Virus record (IMG/VR): IMGVR_UViG_3300045049_000504
Span: 1 to 64,000 of that record
Reading direction: 5' to 3' (one strand)
Source of the DNA: a virus
DNA length: 64,000 bases
The notes below the pieces were generated by a model. It made no database searches, had not been told where the DNA came from, and saw only the letters and a list, made by a program, of their open reading frames with translations. Below, piece after piece: positions 15,326 through 23,673 of the stretch. The translations under genes were made by a program, and so were the position numbers. Each line of letters opens with the position of its first letter. The first letter of the stretch is position 1.

Positions 15326-15853
15326 CTATCGGACGTAGACGGTCAGGCCCGTCGTCGAATCAAAGGTGCCGGTGCCGACGTTGACCGAGGCGCGGATCGC
15401 GATCGAGTGCGAGCCCGCGGTCAGCGGGATGCGCTGACGCCAGGACGCGTTGTGGCGGACGGTGTCGTTACCGACGATCTTGCCGGCGTTGACGGAATAC
15501 ACGGTCGTGCCATCGACGAGGATGGTGAACAGCATCGAGTAGTTCGCGGCGCTGTTCTCCATGCCGGCGATGTCGACGGAGAATTCGTACGTGCGGGTCA
15601 TCGGCGCGGTGTACGTCGCGCTCGCCAGCGTCACGGCAGTCGTCGTGAACGTGGTGCCACTACCGACGGTATCGATCAGCGCCGTGTCCTGGCCGGCACC
15701 CAGCGCGATGATCGCGTCGAACAATGCCGCTGGCGCCAGGTTTCCGCCGGCGATGCTCGACTGCAGCGCCGTGAGCGGGGTCGCGAGCGACGCCTGATTG
15801 CTGCCGGCGAGCACGGCGGCGGCCTGGGCGGCGGTGCTGGGGCTGTAGCTCAT
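15326..15853 (-). CDS. beta-sandwich structural protein inserted in the baseplate block
   Basis: 175 residues. Short helical N-terminus, then a Thr/Ser-rich beta body (TTTAVTLASATYTAPMTRTYEFSVDIA ... SIAIRASVNVG). Resembles fibre or adhesin-type beta sandwiches but no family is certain. Mu has no gene at this place (between gp45 and gp46), so it is an extra component, perhaps attached to the spike. Confidence 0.5.
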   Translation of the reverse strand: MSYSPSTAAQAAAVLAGSNQASLATPLTALQSSIAGGNLAPAALFDAIIALGAGQDTALIDTVGSGTTFTTTAVTLASATYTAPMTRTYEFSVDIAGMENSAANYSMLFTILVDGTTVYSVNAGKIVGNDTVRHNASWRQRIPLTAGSHSIAIRASVNVGTGTFDSTTGLTVYVR

Positions 15854-15856
15854 GGG

Positions 15857-16444
15857 TTAGCCTGCCTGCGTCTCGGTCGGCGTGACCTGCGTGACCGGCA
15901 CGCCCCACGAATCGACCGCGAGCGTCTGGATCAACACGTTGCCCTTGACGGCCGTTCCGAGCTTGATGCTTCCAGGCGCCCCGCCGCCCTTGACAGCGAC
16001 ATTTCCCGAGCCGTCGAGCTTCACCTGCGAACCTGCCTGGTCGACGACGACGACCGAGCCGTCCTGCCCGAGCTTGATGACGACGCCGGTGACCTTGTTG
16101 TAGATCGCGACTTCGCCGTCGGCGAGGTCCGACGGACCGAAACGGCTCGACTCGGCGCCGACGATGACGCCGTCGCCCGAGCCGCCGCCCTTGCCGAGCC
16201 ACACGCCCCACGTGCCCGACGGCGGCACGGAGCGGATGCCGAACGGGAAGACGCGGCGCCCCTCGAAGTCGTACGGCTGCTCGTCGGCGCCCTGCGTCAG
16301 GTAACCGCTGATCTTGTCGTGCTCGCCGCTCGAGCTGGAGCGCGAGTAGGCACCGTACTTGAGCAGGTTCGCCGCGAGCTTCTGGCGGACCCAGTCCTTC
16401 AGCTCGGCGCGGAGCGCGCGGATGAGGTCGTAGTTAACGGACAT
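15857..16444 (-). CDS. baseplate spike, Mu gp45 / gpV-like
   Basis: 195 residues, TAGGAGG site. N-terminal helix, an OB-like middle (YDFEGRRVFPFGIRSVPPSGTWGVWLGKGG) and a repetitive beta C-terminus (VVIKLGQDGSVVVVDQAGSQVKLDGSGNVAVKG) that fits the trimeric beta-helix needle of the Mu gp45 family. Pierces the outer membrane at injection. Short strand repeats with Gly/Asp turns support the needle model. Confidence 0.8.
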   Translation of the reverse strand: MSVNYDLIRALRAELKDWVRQKLAANLLKYGAYSRSSSSGEHDKISGYLTQGADEQPYDFEGRRVFPFGIRSVPPSGTWGVWLGKGGGSGDGVIVGAESSRFGPSDLADGEVAIYNKVTGVVIKLGQDGSVVVVDQAGSQVKLDGSGNVAVKGGGAPGSIKLGTAVKGNVLIQTLAVDSWGVPVTQVTPTETQAG

Positions 16445-16453
16445 GTCGTCCTC

Positions 16454-17689
16454 CTACGCTGCGAGCAGGTTCGGCAACCTGATCTGCAGCGTCGAGCGCG
16501 TCCCGCCGCGGTCGTCGCGGTCGTACCGCACCGCGCTCACGTAGAACTTGCCGTCGAGTCCGAAGAACTCGTCGTGCACCTCGCACATCGTGTCGGGCTC
16601 GTAGAAGTTGCCGCTCTGCGAGTGGCCGCGGACCTCGATCTCGTAGACCCACGCGTCGAAGTCGCCGCGGTTCACCATCCACTGCGCTCGAGCTGATGCT
16701 TGCGCGCTGCTGAGGCGGTCCGGGTCGGCGAACGCGACGAGCCGCGTGAACGGCAGCCCGGCCTGGTACGACGGGGCGAGCACTCCGACGGGCCGCACGT
16801 ACTGGCCGCGGAAGTTGTTCGTGTTGGGGTTGTTCGGGTCGACGCCCTGTGACTGCGGGATGAGCGTCGTGCCGACGCAGATCGCCTTGGTGTACCTGGT
16901 CGCGAGCGAGCGCGTCAGCGTCGCGCGTTGGACGTTGTTCTTGCCCTTGACCAGGTCGCGGTAGTGGTAGAACGTGTAGGCGACGGGCGTGTCGTATCGC
17001 GGCTTGAAGAGGCAGAGCTTTCCGTCGGCCGTCACGTTGACGAGCTTGTTGGCGAGCTTCGCGAACTGGATGAAGTAGTCGGCCGGCTTGTCGCCGGGCT
17101 CGACCTGGACGATCGGCGGGCGGTCTTGGTCGCCGAGCGTCGCCACCGAGCGCGCGTAGTTGCCGCCGAGCTTGATCTTCGTGTTGCGGTCGCGGCCGAA
17201 CTCGATGCCGGTGAAGCCCCACGACGGGTCGACGAAGAGGTCGTAGAGACCGCCGAACGTGCGGCCCTCGAGCCGCTTCCAGATCGGCGCGTCGCAGTTC
17301 ACGAGGAACCAGCCGAGGTCGGCGCCGGCCACGTTGAGCGTGGACGCGCCGCCGCGGTCGACGCTGCGCCGGACCTGCGTGACGACGCCCGTCACCTTGG
17401 GCACGCGCTGGCCGTTGCCGACCTGCGGGCTCGCGAACTGCAGCGTGATCGGCGAGCCCTCGACGACGTTCGCGAACCGCCCGTGCGGGTCGGGTACGTC
17501 GACGGAGAACGGGTCGCCGAGCTGGAGCAGGTCGGTATCGTAGCAGTAGCGCGTGATGAGGTCGGTCTCGACGCCGTTGATGGTGACGGTGACGAGCGGC
17601 GTCTCATCGACGGAGTACGGGTCGACGGGACCTGTCGTCGGCGCCCTGACGAGCGACGTCGCCCCGTACGGGGTCAGCAGCCCGGCCAC
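16454..17689 (-). CDS. baseplate hub, Mu P (gp44)-like
   Basis: 411 residues from a GTG four bases after the N-like gene. Early segment TVTINGVETDLITRYCYDTDLLQLGDPFSV and later TGVVTQVRRSVDRGG match the two-barrel hub (gp27/gpD-like) fold. Central part carries KIKLGGNYARSVATLGDQD and a domain with the FAKLANKLVNVTADGKL motif. Forms the trimeric hub above the spike. Confidence 0.8.
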   Translation of the reverse strand: MAGLLTPYGATSLVRAPTTGPVDPYSVDETPLVTVTINGVETDLITRYCYDTDLLQLGDPFSVDVPDPHGRFANVVEGSPITLQFASPQVGNGQRVPKVTGVVTQVRRSVDRGGASTLNVAGADLGWFLVNCDAPIWKRLEGRTFGGLYDLFVDPSWGFTGIEFGRDRNTKIKLGGNYARSVATLGDQDRPPIVQVEPGDKPADYFIQFAKLANKLVNVTADGKLCLFKPRYDTPVAYTFYHYRDLVKGKNNVQRATLTRSLATRYTKAICVGTTLIPQSQGVDPNNPNTNNFRGQYVRPVGVLAPSYQAGLPFTRLVAFADPDRLSSAQASARAQWMVNRGDFDAWVYEIEVRGHSQSGNFYEPDTMCEVHDEFFGLDGKFYVSAVRYDRDDRGGTRSTLQIRLPNLLAA

Positions 17690-17693
17690 GGCG

Positions 17694-18632
17694 TCACACC
17701 GTCGCCGGCGCCATGAGGAGCTGCGTCCCGGCGGGGATCATCGCCGGGTCGTAGAGGACGCCGGCGTTGTTGGCGAGGATCTCGGCTTCGCGCCGCGGCC
17801 CGTCGGCGGCGCCGTAGAACAGCATCGAGAGCGCGGTGATGTGCATGGTCATCGGCACCACGTAGACGGTGAGCGTCGGGCGGAGCGCCCGAGCGGCGTC
17901 GTCCACCTGCGCGCACGCGTCGTAGAGGACCTCGCACGCGGCGACCGCCGGGTCGGAGAACCCGGGCGACGCGGCGGGGTCGGCGACGATGGCGGCGATG
18001 GCCGCGTTCGTCAGCGACAGCACGCTCGCGAGCTGCTGCGGGAGCGTGGCGTCGAGCGTCGCCGAGGTGGCCGACGCGACGGCGGCTGCGGCGTACGTCG
18101 TCGCGGCGGACGTGAGCGCGGTGATCGCCGACGCGGCCGTGGCGAAGAGCGGCGCGTACTGCGCGAGGTTCGTCACGGCCGAGCTGACGATCTGCTGCTT
18201 GGCCGACGGGCCCTGCTGCGACGCTGGCGCGTTGGACGAGGCGTTGGTGTCGACCTGCGACTCCTCGAAGAGGACCGTGACCTCGTAGAAGTTCGGCGCG
18301 TTCTCGACGTCCATGCGCCCGCTGCCGCGCGTGTGGCGGGCGGTGATGGCGCCGTAGACCGGGTGCGTGAGCGTGCCGATCGGCGTCGAGTCGAGCGTCG
18401 CCTGCAGCTGCAAGAAGTCGGCGCGCCACGTCGGGCCGATGAAGGCGAGGTGGACGGTGCAGCGGAAGGGCTCGCGCCCCATGTCCTCGCCCTCGCCGCC
18501 GTCGCGCTTGTTGTACTTGTGCGTGGTCCCGGCGCGGTCGCGGCTGTCCTCCCAGGCGGTGACGAACCTGGAAAAATCGACGCCCGCGAAGGCCGCGCCG
18601 CGCCAGTCGGAGACAATCGGCTGTCGGCTCAT
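17694..18632 (-). CDS. Mu N-like (DNA circulation) tail/baseplate protein with LysM-like end
   Basis: 312 residues. N-terminus (DWRGAAFAGVDFSRFVTAWEDSRDRAG THKYNKRDG) fits the DNA_circ_N family of Mu gpN; middle is alanine-rich helix (TNLAQYAPLFATAASAITALT). The last 45 residues (SMLFYGAADGPRREAEILANN ... DPAMIPAGTQLLMAP) have the pattern of a LysM-like motif common to hub-associated proteins. Start overlaps the tape-measure stop as ATGA. Confidence 0.75.
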   Translation of the reverse strand: MSRQPIVSDWRGAAFAGVDFSRFVTAWEDSRDRAGTTHKYNKRDGGEGEDMGREPFRCTVHLAFIGPTWRADFLQLQATLDSTPIGTLTHPVYGAITARHTRGSGRMDVENAPNFYEVTVLFEESQVDTNASSNAPASQQGPSAKQQIVSSAVTNLAQYAPLFATAASAITALTSAATTYAAAAVASATSATLDATLPQQLASVLSLTNAAIAAIVADPAASPGFSDPAVAACEVLYDACAQVDDAARALRPTLTVYVVPMTMHITALSMLFYGAADGPRREAEILANNAGVLYDPAMIPAGTQLLMAPATV

Positions 18633-20305
18633 TGCTTACCCGCGGCGCCCTTCTGCACCTGCACGACCTGGTTGGGGTGCCCGGACGCGTCCTCGATCTT
18701 GACGTTGACCTCGAACGGGGCGGGCTTCGCCGCGACGGGCGGCTTCTCGTTCGGGTGGTCGGCGTAGTAGAGTGCGCGCCCCTTGTCGAGGCCTTGCGCC
18801 TCCAGCTCCTTGACCCGCTTCTGCCGCGCGGCCTCCTTGGCCGAGAGCTGCTCGCGGTTCGCGGCGACACCCGCCTCCTCCTTCTTGGCGGAGTCGCGGT
18901 CGAGCGCGTTCGCGATCTTCGTCGAGAGCCCGAGCTTGTTGTCGAGGTACGTGCCGACCGCGTAGCCGGCCGCGCCGGCTGCGCCGACGAGCCCGAGCTT
19001 GCCGGCGATCCCGAGCGCGCCGCGCCCGAAGGTGCTGAGCCCCAGCGCGGCCTTCTCGCCGGCCACGTTGACGGAGAAGAGGCCCTTGGCGGCGAGCCCG
19101 GCGGCCTTCTCGAAGCCCTTGGTGGCCACGGCGCTCGTCACCGCGCTGGCTACGCCGCCGCCGACGCCCGTGAGGAGCATGCGGGCGAGCGAGTTGCCCG
19201 GCGCGGCGTTCGCGACCGCTTGCTGGGCGGCGTTCGCCTTGGCGCCGACGTTCTCGCGAGTCTCGCGGTCGCGGGCGTTCTCGCGCGCGGTCTCGATGCC
19301 GTGCTGCGACGCGCGCAGCTTCGCGAGCGCGTCCGGGCCGGCGGTCGAGCGCGTCGCCTCGGCCTTCTTCAGGTCCTCGACGAGGCCCGGCCGGAAGAGC
19401 GCGGTCGCGAGCTGCGGCCCGAGGTTGCCGCTGAACGACGCGAGCGACTTCGCGCGCTCGACGTCGCCGCCGGTACGCTTGAGGTAGAAGTCGCGGAGGC
19501 GCTGGACGTTCTCGGCGTTGACCTTGACGTTGCCGTTCTCGTCGTAGAAGTCCTTGCGCTTGATGCCGAGGTTGAGCCGCATCTGCTCGCCGCCGGCGGC
19601 GAACCGCCCGACGAGGGACTGCTGCACCTGGCGCGCCTGGTCGACGCTGCGGCCCTTGCCGATCGCCGCCATGACGCCGACGAGGTCGGCGGCGCCGCGC
19701 TTGCCCGACGTGGACACCTGGCTGAGCACGCCGCCCAGCGCCTGCAGGTCGTCCATCAGCGCCGCGGGGCCGCCCGTCGTGCCGAGCGACTTCGCCGACG
19801 CCTCGATGGTGCCGAGCATGTCGGGGATGTCGGAGAACGAGACGCCCATCTGGTTGTGCAGCGTCTCGGCGATGCTGCCCATCTCCTCGAGCGAGCGGCC
19901 CGTCGCGAGACCCGACCCGCGCAGCGCCTCGACGGCCTTGCGCGAGTCGTTGAAGTCGTAGGTCGCGCGCCCGAGCGCCTGGGAGAAGTCGGCGACCTGC
20001 TCGTCAGGGAGCAGCGTCTTGTCGGAGAGCCCGGCGAACTGGCTCTTGAGGTCCTGCACCGATCGCCCTGACGCGACGGACATCTCCGTCACCGTGCGCC
20101 GGAAGTCGCGAAATTTCTGCGCCGCCTGACCGGGGTCGACACGTGCCAGCTCGAGCGACATCGACCCGAGGTTCGTCGCTACGCCCGCGACGATGCCGCC
20201 GATCGTGCGGCCCCAATCCTTGAACCCGTCGGAGATGCTCTTGAGCTTGCGCTTCGCCTCGGCTTCGCCCTCGACGTCAATCTTGACCTTGGCCTCGTCC
20301 GACAT
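18629..20305 (-). CDS. tail tape measure protein
   Basis: 558 residues, GGAGG site; the stop of the frameshifted chaperone product is part of this site. Long alpha-helical protein: N-terminal coiled coil (EGEAEAKRKLKSISDGFKD), a central region with GLSDKTLLPDEQVADFSQALG, and hydrophobic stretches at about 380-460 (LARMLLTGVGGGVASAVTSAVATKG..., GLVGAAGAAGYAVGTYLDNKLG). Helical tape measures span about 0.15 nm per residue, so this suggests a tail near 80-85 nm. Shorter than Mu gp42 (about 680). Confidence 0.85.
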   Translation of the reverse strand: MSDEAKVKIDVEGEAEAKRKLKSISDGFKDWGRTIGGIVAGVATNLGSMSLELARVDPGQAAQKFRDFRRTVTEMSVASGRSVQDLKSQFAGLSDKTLLPDEQVADFSQALGRATYDFNDSRKAVEALRGSGLATGRSLEEMGSIAETLHNQMGVSFSDIPDMLGTIEASAKSLGTTGGPAALMDDLQALGGVLSQVSTSGKRGAADLVGVMAAIGKGRSVDQARQVQQSLVGRFAAGGEQMRLNLGIKRKDFYDENGNVKVNAENVQRLRDFYLKRTGGDVERAKSLASFSGNLGPQLATALFRPGLVEDLKKAEATRSTAGPDALAKLRASQHGIETARENARDRETRENVGAKANAAQQAVANAAPGNSLARMLLTGVGGGVASAVTSAVATKGFEKAAGLAAKGLFSVNVAGEKAALGLSTFGRGALGIAGKLGLVGAAGAAGYAVGTYLDNKLGLSTKIANALDRDSAKKEEAGVAANREQLSAKEAARQKRVKELEAQGLDKGRALYYADHPNEKPPVAAKPAPFEVNVKIEDASGHPNQVVQVQKGAAGKQ

Positions 20306-20317
20306 CGGGGCGACCTC

Positions 20318-20940
20318 CTATTGATCGAGGAGAGCGACGGGCACGGGCGTCTCCGCCGCGGCCTTCATCCAGGCTCGCCACCGCCAGACATCTGCGTCGG
20401 CGTCGACCTGCCAAAGTGGGCAACCAAAGAAGGCCACGCCCGCCTGATCTTGGAGGAGTCGAACAGCGAGAACAGGTCGGGCAGCGATTTTTTTGAGGCC
20501 GCCTCCACCAGCTCGTCGAAGGTCTCGTCGTCCACGATCTCGGGGAACTCTTCCTTGACCCACTCGACGTACGTGTTGTAGACGTCGACCGCGACGCGCT
20601 CCTGCAGCGCGCCCTTCAGCTCGTCGACCGACGAGGCGAACGGGACTCGCGGGTCGTCGACGTCGCGGAGCGCCCGCTGGAGCACGTGGAACGCGCGCGC
20701 GTTCAGCAGCAGCTCCACCGGTGCGCCGTCGGGGAACTTCTTGCGAAGCTCCTTCTCGGCGGCGACCTTGCACTCCTCGGCCGCGTCCTCGGGGACGAAG
20801 CGGAGCACGGCTCGAGCGTCGGCGACGAACAGCTCGCCGTCGATGTCGCGCACGACCTTGAACTTGACCGACTTGGTCGGCGCCCTGAAGACGCCGCTGC
20901 CGGCTTTCGAGGCGCCGGCGAAGATGTCTCCCAGCTGCAT
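20318..20940 (-). CDS. tail assembly chaperone, -1 frameshift product
   Basis: Proposed long form: 151 residues in frame zero, then a -1 slip on A AAA AAA (20494-20488) and 56 residues ending ...ETPVPVALLDQ at a TAG (20318-20320). This TAG is embedded in the TAGGAGG site of the tape measure gene, as happens at five neighbouring gene junctions. Tail chaperone pairs made by a conserved frameshift just before the tape measure are a known feature of long-tailed phages, including Mu. The extension (CPLWQVDADADVWRWRAWM) reads like a real domain. Confidence 0.75.
20365..20940 (-). CDS. tail assembly chaperone, short form (Mu gp41-like)
   Basis: 191 residues, GGGAGG site. Begins MQLGDIFAGASKAGSGVFRAPTKSVKF and continues acidic and helical (PEDAAEECKVAAEKELRKKF). 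Frame zero continues past the slippery site for 40 residues to TGA at 20365. Lies between tube and tape measure, the standard place for the G/T-type chaperone that coats the tape measure during tail assembly. Confidence 0.75.
   Translation of the reverse strand: MQLGDIFAGASKAGSGVFRAPTKSVKFKVVRDIDGELFVADARAVLRFVPEDAAEECKVAAEKELRKKFPDGAPVELLLNARAFHVLQRALRDVDDPRVPFASSVDELKGALQERVAVDVYNTYVEWVKEEFPEIVDDETFDELVEAASKKSLPDLFSLFDSSKIRRAWPSLVAHFGRSTPTQMSGGGEPG
20488..20494 (-). other. slippery heptamer A AAA AAA
   Basis: Seven consecutive A on the coding strand, in the X XXY YYZ phase relative to the short-form frame (TCA AAA AAA TCG). In a genome this GC-rich an A7 run is unusual. A -1 slip gives the 207-residue fusion. 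A downstream stimulatory structure was not identified by eye. Confidence 0.8.
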
Positions 20941-20985
20941 GACCTTGCCTCCCGGAAAATTTCCCCCGAGTGAGAAAAGGCGGGC

Positions 20986-21020
20986 GAGGTCCGGGCGCCG
21001 GGGGCGAACGCCCGGACCTC
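20986..21020 (-). terminator. 12-bp hairpin between tube and chaperone genes
   Basis: GAGGTCCGGGCG and CGCCCGGACCTC pair perfectly across an 11-base loop in the 118-base gap after the tail tube stop. On the minus strand it is followed by CGCCCGCCTTTTCTC, a short T run. It would reduce transcription downstream of the abundant tube and sheath genes. Confidence 0.65.
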
Positions 21021-21058
21021 ATGACGCGCGCTCGCGAGGCACGCGCTGCCCATAGGTG

Positions 21059-21439
21059 CTACGCGATGCGGATCATCTCCGTCGCGACGATGCGGACCTG
21101 GTTGTTGGTCTCGGCCATCAGCGGGTCGTTGTCGAACCCGTCGTCGGCGATGTGGCAGCCGGTGACCAGGTACCGAAACGCGCCCTTCGAGAACTGCAGC
21201 GAGAAGCCGAGCGGGTTGGCCGAGAGCGTGTCGATGTCGATCTCGAGACCGGCCAGCGGCGCGGCAAGGTCGAGCGTGCCCTCGAACTTGTACTGACCCG
21301 GCGCGGACCCGATGGGACCGAGCGGGCCGTATTTCTGGGTAACGTTCCGCGTGCGGCGGAACGAGACCTTGACGGTCGTGGCGAGCGGCACGTTGTTGAG
21401 CTTCGTGACGACTCCGCCGACGAGAGGCGTGTTGGCCAT
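21059..21439 (-). CDS. tail tube protein (Mu M-like)
   Basis: 126 residues, GGAGG site. Starts MANTPLVGGVVTKLNN and has a beta-barrel pattern (VKVSFRRTRNVTQKYGP, GQYKFEGTLDLAAPL, NNQVRIVATEMIRIA). Length and position right after the sheath match gpM, the tube monomer that polymerises on the tape measure. Confidence 0.8.
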   Translation of the reverse strand: MANTPLVGGVVTKLNNVPLATTVKVSFRRTRNVTQKYGPLGPIGSAPGQYKFEGTLDLAAPLAGLEIDIDTLSANPLGFSLQFSKGAFRYLVTGCHIADDGFDNDPLMAETNNQVRIVATEMIRIA

Positions 21440-21454
21440 GGTTCCTCCGACTCG

Positions 21455-23239
21455 CTACTGCTGCGAGATGACGGGTGCGAGCTGGTGGAGATTCACCGGG
21501 TAGCGCACCGGCACGGTCGCGTCGACGCGGCCGGCGTTCACCGCGTTGACGTTCGCGGCGACGGCCGCCTTGAGCTGCTGAGCCCCGTCGACCACGTCGG
21601 CGTTGTCGAGATTGATGAGGATCTCGATGATGGCGTCGACGATGTCGCCGGTGGTGACGGTGTTGGGCGTGTGGGGCGCGCCCGACGACTTAAGGCTCTT
21701 GTTGGTGCCGAACCGGTCGCGCAGGCCCTTGCGCACGTTGTAGCGCGTGAACGCGGCGCACTGGAGGAACGACGTGTCCCACTGCTTGACGTCGCTCGAG
21801 GTCAGCGTGTTGCGGCCGCGCACGATGGTGAGCTGCCCCGTCGCCTCGTTCACCGCGAGCGGCGTGAGGTTCTGGCTGGTGATGGCCGCGTTGAGCGCGT
21901 CGACCGACGGGCGGACCATGCGGTCGGGCAGCAGCAGCGGCACGGTCGACGTCTGGCTCTGCAGCGCGAAGCCGTCGTAGTTGGTGGCCGGGTAGACGTT
22001 CGACTGCGTCGCCACGATGGCCGCGAACCGCGCCGCGTTCTCGAACGCCTGCGTCGGCTGGTCCGGGCACCACACGCCGTGGTAGCGCCCCGACGCGGTG
22101 AGCGCCGGAGTCGTCCCCGACGGCACGCCGCCCGCCGCAGTGAGCGAACCCGAGTGACCGAAGAACAGGAATTGGTCCTTCATGTAGACGCCGTTCGCGT
22201 ACGCCTCGATGTACGCCGACATCGCGCCCAGCGAAGTCACGTCGTTGAACGACGTCGCCCAGTACCCGAACTGACCCTGCGCGGCGAGGACCGCGAGCGC
22301 GTTGGTGAGCGTCGGGGTGCCCGTGCCCAACGTGCCGGCGGCGACGGTGACGGTGACGGCGGTGGTGGTCACCATCGCGGCCGACGGCCGCTGCACGACG
22401 CGCGTCTGGCCCGACGGGTCGTTGCGGAAGAACAGCGTGACCACGCCCGCGTTCGCCGACGCCGTCACCGGGCCGTTCGTCGCGTTGATGGCCGCGGCGA
22501 CGTTGCTGGCGATGACGGTGATGCTGTCGGCGTTGTTGACCGCGGCCGAGTAGGTCGTCGACCCGATCGTCACGGTCGCCGAGCCGGCGCCGGACGCCGG
22601 ACCGCCAGAATAGGTGATGGTGCCCGGCGACAGCTGGACGTTCGACGCCGCGTTGTTCGGCACGAAGCCCATGAACGGGCTGTCCTCGCCGCCCACACCC
22701 TTGTGGCGGTAGGTCAACGTGACGGTGCCCGTCGACGCGGCCGCGGTCCACGGGATGTCCTTCACCGCGTTGATGGCCGCGGCCAGGTTGGCGGCGATGA
22801 CGGTCGCCGTGTCGCCGCTCGAGACGAGCGCCGAGACGTAGTACCCGGCGAGCCACAGGTTGATCGAGTCCTGCGCGGCCGCGGCCAAGCCGGTCGAGAA
22901 CGACACGGTCAGCGTGCGCGTCGCGGCGGTGCCGCTCGAGGGCTCGACGACCGGCAGCACGTACACATCGCACTGCCCGCCGCCGATTTGGGAGTTGAAG
23001 GCGGCGTAGAGGCGCGCCAGCTCGGAGCCCTGGCCGCCCTTGAGGTTCGCGTCGGACTGGCCGAGGCACAACGTCGGGGCGTCCTGCGCAGCGATGCCCG
23101 ACGCGAGCTTGGTGCCGACGAGGAGGGCGCGCAGCTGCGGGAGCCCGAGACTCGCGCTCGCGCCCGAGAAGTTGAACTGGACGTAGACGCCAGGGAGGAC
23201 GTACCCGGGCGAGAGGTCCGTGTTGACGGCAGCGGCCAT
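21455..23239 (-). CDS. contractile tail sheath protein (Mu L-like)
   Basis: 594 residues, AAGGAG site. N-terminal arm (LSPGYVLPGVYVQFNFSGASASLG) and C-terminal domain (DVKQWDTSFLQCAAFTRYNVRKGL ... RYPVNLHQLAPVISQQ) fit the sheath family. Between about 110 and 290 it holds two tandem copies of a domain with the signature SxNVAAAINA + VTLxxR (SGDTATVIAANLAAAINA and NADSITVIASNVAAAINA). This makes it longer than Mu gpL (about 495); the insert is expected on the outer surface. Confidence 0.9.
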   Translation of the reverse strand: MAAAVNTDLSPGYVLPGVYVQFNFSGASASLGLPQLRALLVGTKLASGIAAQDAPTLCLGQSDANLKGGQGSELARLYAAFNSQIGGGQCDVYVLPVVEPSSGTAATRTLTVSFSTGLAAAAQDSINLWLAGYYVSALVSSGDTATVIAANLAAAINAVKDIPWTAAASTGTVTLTYRHKGVGGEDSPFMGFVPNNAASNVQLSPGTITYSGGPASGAGSATVTIGSTTYSAAVNNADSITVIASNVAAAINATNGPVTASANAGVVTLFFRNDPSGQTRVVQRPSAAMVTTTAVTVTVAAGTLGTGTPTLTNALAVLAAQGQFGYWATSFNDVTSLGAMSAYIEAYANGVYMKDQFLFFGHSGSLTAAGGVPSGTTPALTASGRYHGVWCPDQPTQAFENAARFAAIVATQSNVYPATNYDGFALQSQTSTVPLLLPDRMVRPSVDALNAAITSQNLTPLAVNEATGQLTIVRGRNTLTSSDVKQWDTSFLQCAAFTRYNVRKGLRDRFGTNKSLKSSGAPHTPNTVTTGDIVDAIIEILINLDNADVVDGAQQLKAAVAANVNAVNAGRVDATVPVRYPVNLHQLAPVISQQ

Positions 23240-23242
23240 CGG

Positions 23243-23662
23243 TTACTCCTTCACCGGCGGGAGCCGCTTCGCGGCGTCAGCCAGCTTGAACTCGTGGCCG
23301 CAGTCGCAGCCGTCGTCGTCGTCGTGCTTCGGATGCAGCGCGCGCCAGTGCTCCAGCTCCTCGGGCGAGTGCGCGCCGCCGGCGACGGCGGGCTTGCCGT
23401 CGGGACCGCACTCGTGCGGGTGGCGGACGTGGGTGGCCTGCACAAAGCTGACGCTCGGGTCGCTGAAGAGCACCGCGCCCTGGCGCGCCATCTCCTGCAG
23501 CCAGGCGGACCAACGGACCGTCTGGCCCGGCCGCAGCACCGGCGCCGGCAGGATCTGGACGCCACTCGGGGTCTCGATGACGCTCGGTGGCGCCGCGTGC
23601 ACCGTCGTCCCGGGGCGCGGCCAGACCTTGACCTCGTCCCCCGCGTTCAACGTGTGAAGCAT
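23243..23662 (-). CDS. DUF2635 / Mu gp38-like protein
   Basis: 139 residues, AAGGAGC site. Residues 1-60 (EVKVWPRPGTTVHAAPP ... PAPVLRPGQTVRWSAWLQEMARQGAVLF) match the short DUF2635 family found immediately before the sheath gene in Mu-like phages. The C-terminal half is extra: His/Asp-rich with HVRHPHECG, HPKHDDDDGCDCGHEF, a possible metal site. Confidence 0.7.
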   Translation of the reverse strand: MLHTLNAGDEVKVWPRPGTTVHAAPPSVIETPSGVQILPAPVLRPGQTVRWSAWLQEMARQGAVLFSDPSVSFVQATHVRHPHECGPDGKPAVAGGAHSPEELEHWRALHPKHDDDDGCDCGHEFKLADAAKRLPPVKE

Positions 23663-23673
23663 GGTCTCGCTCC

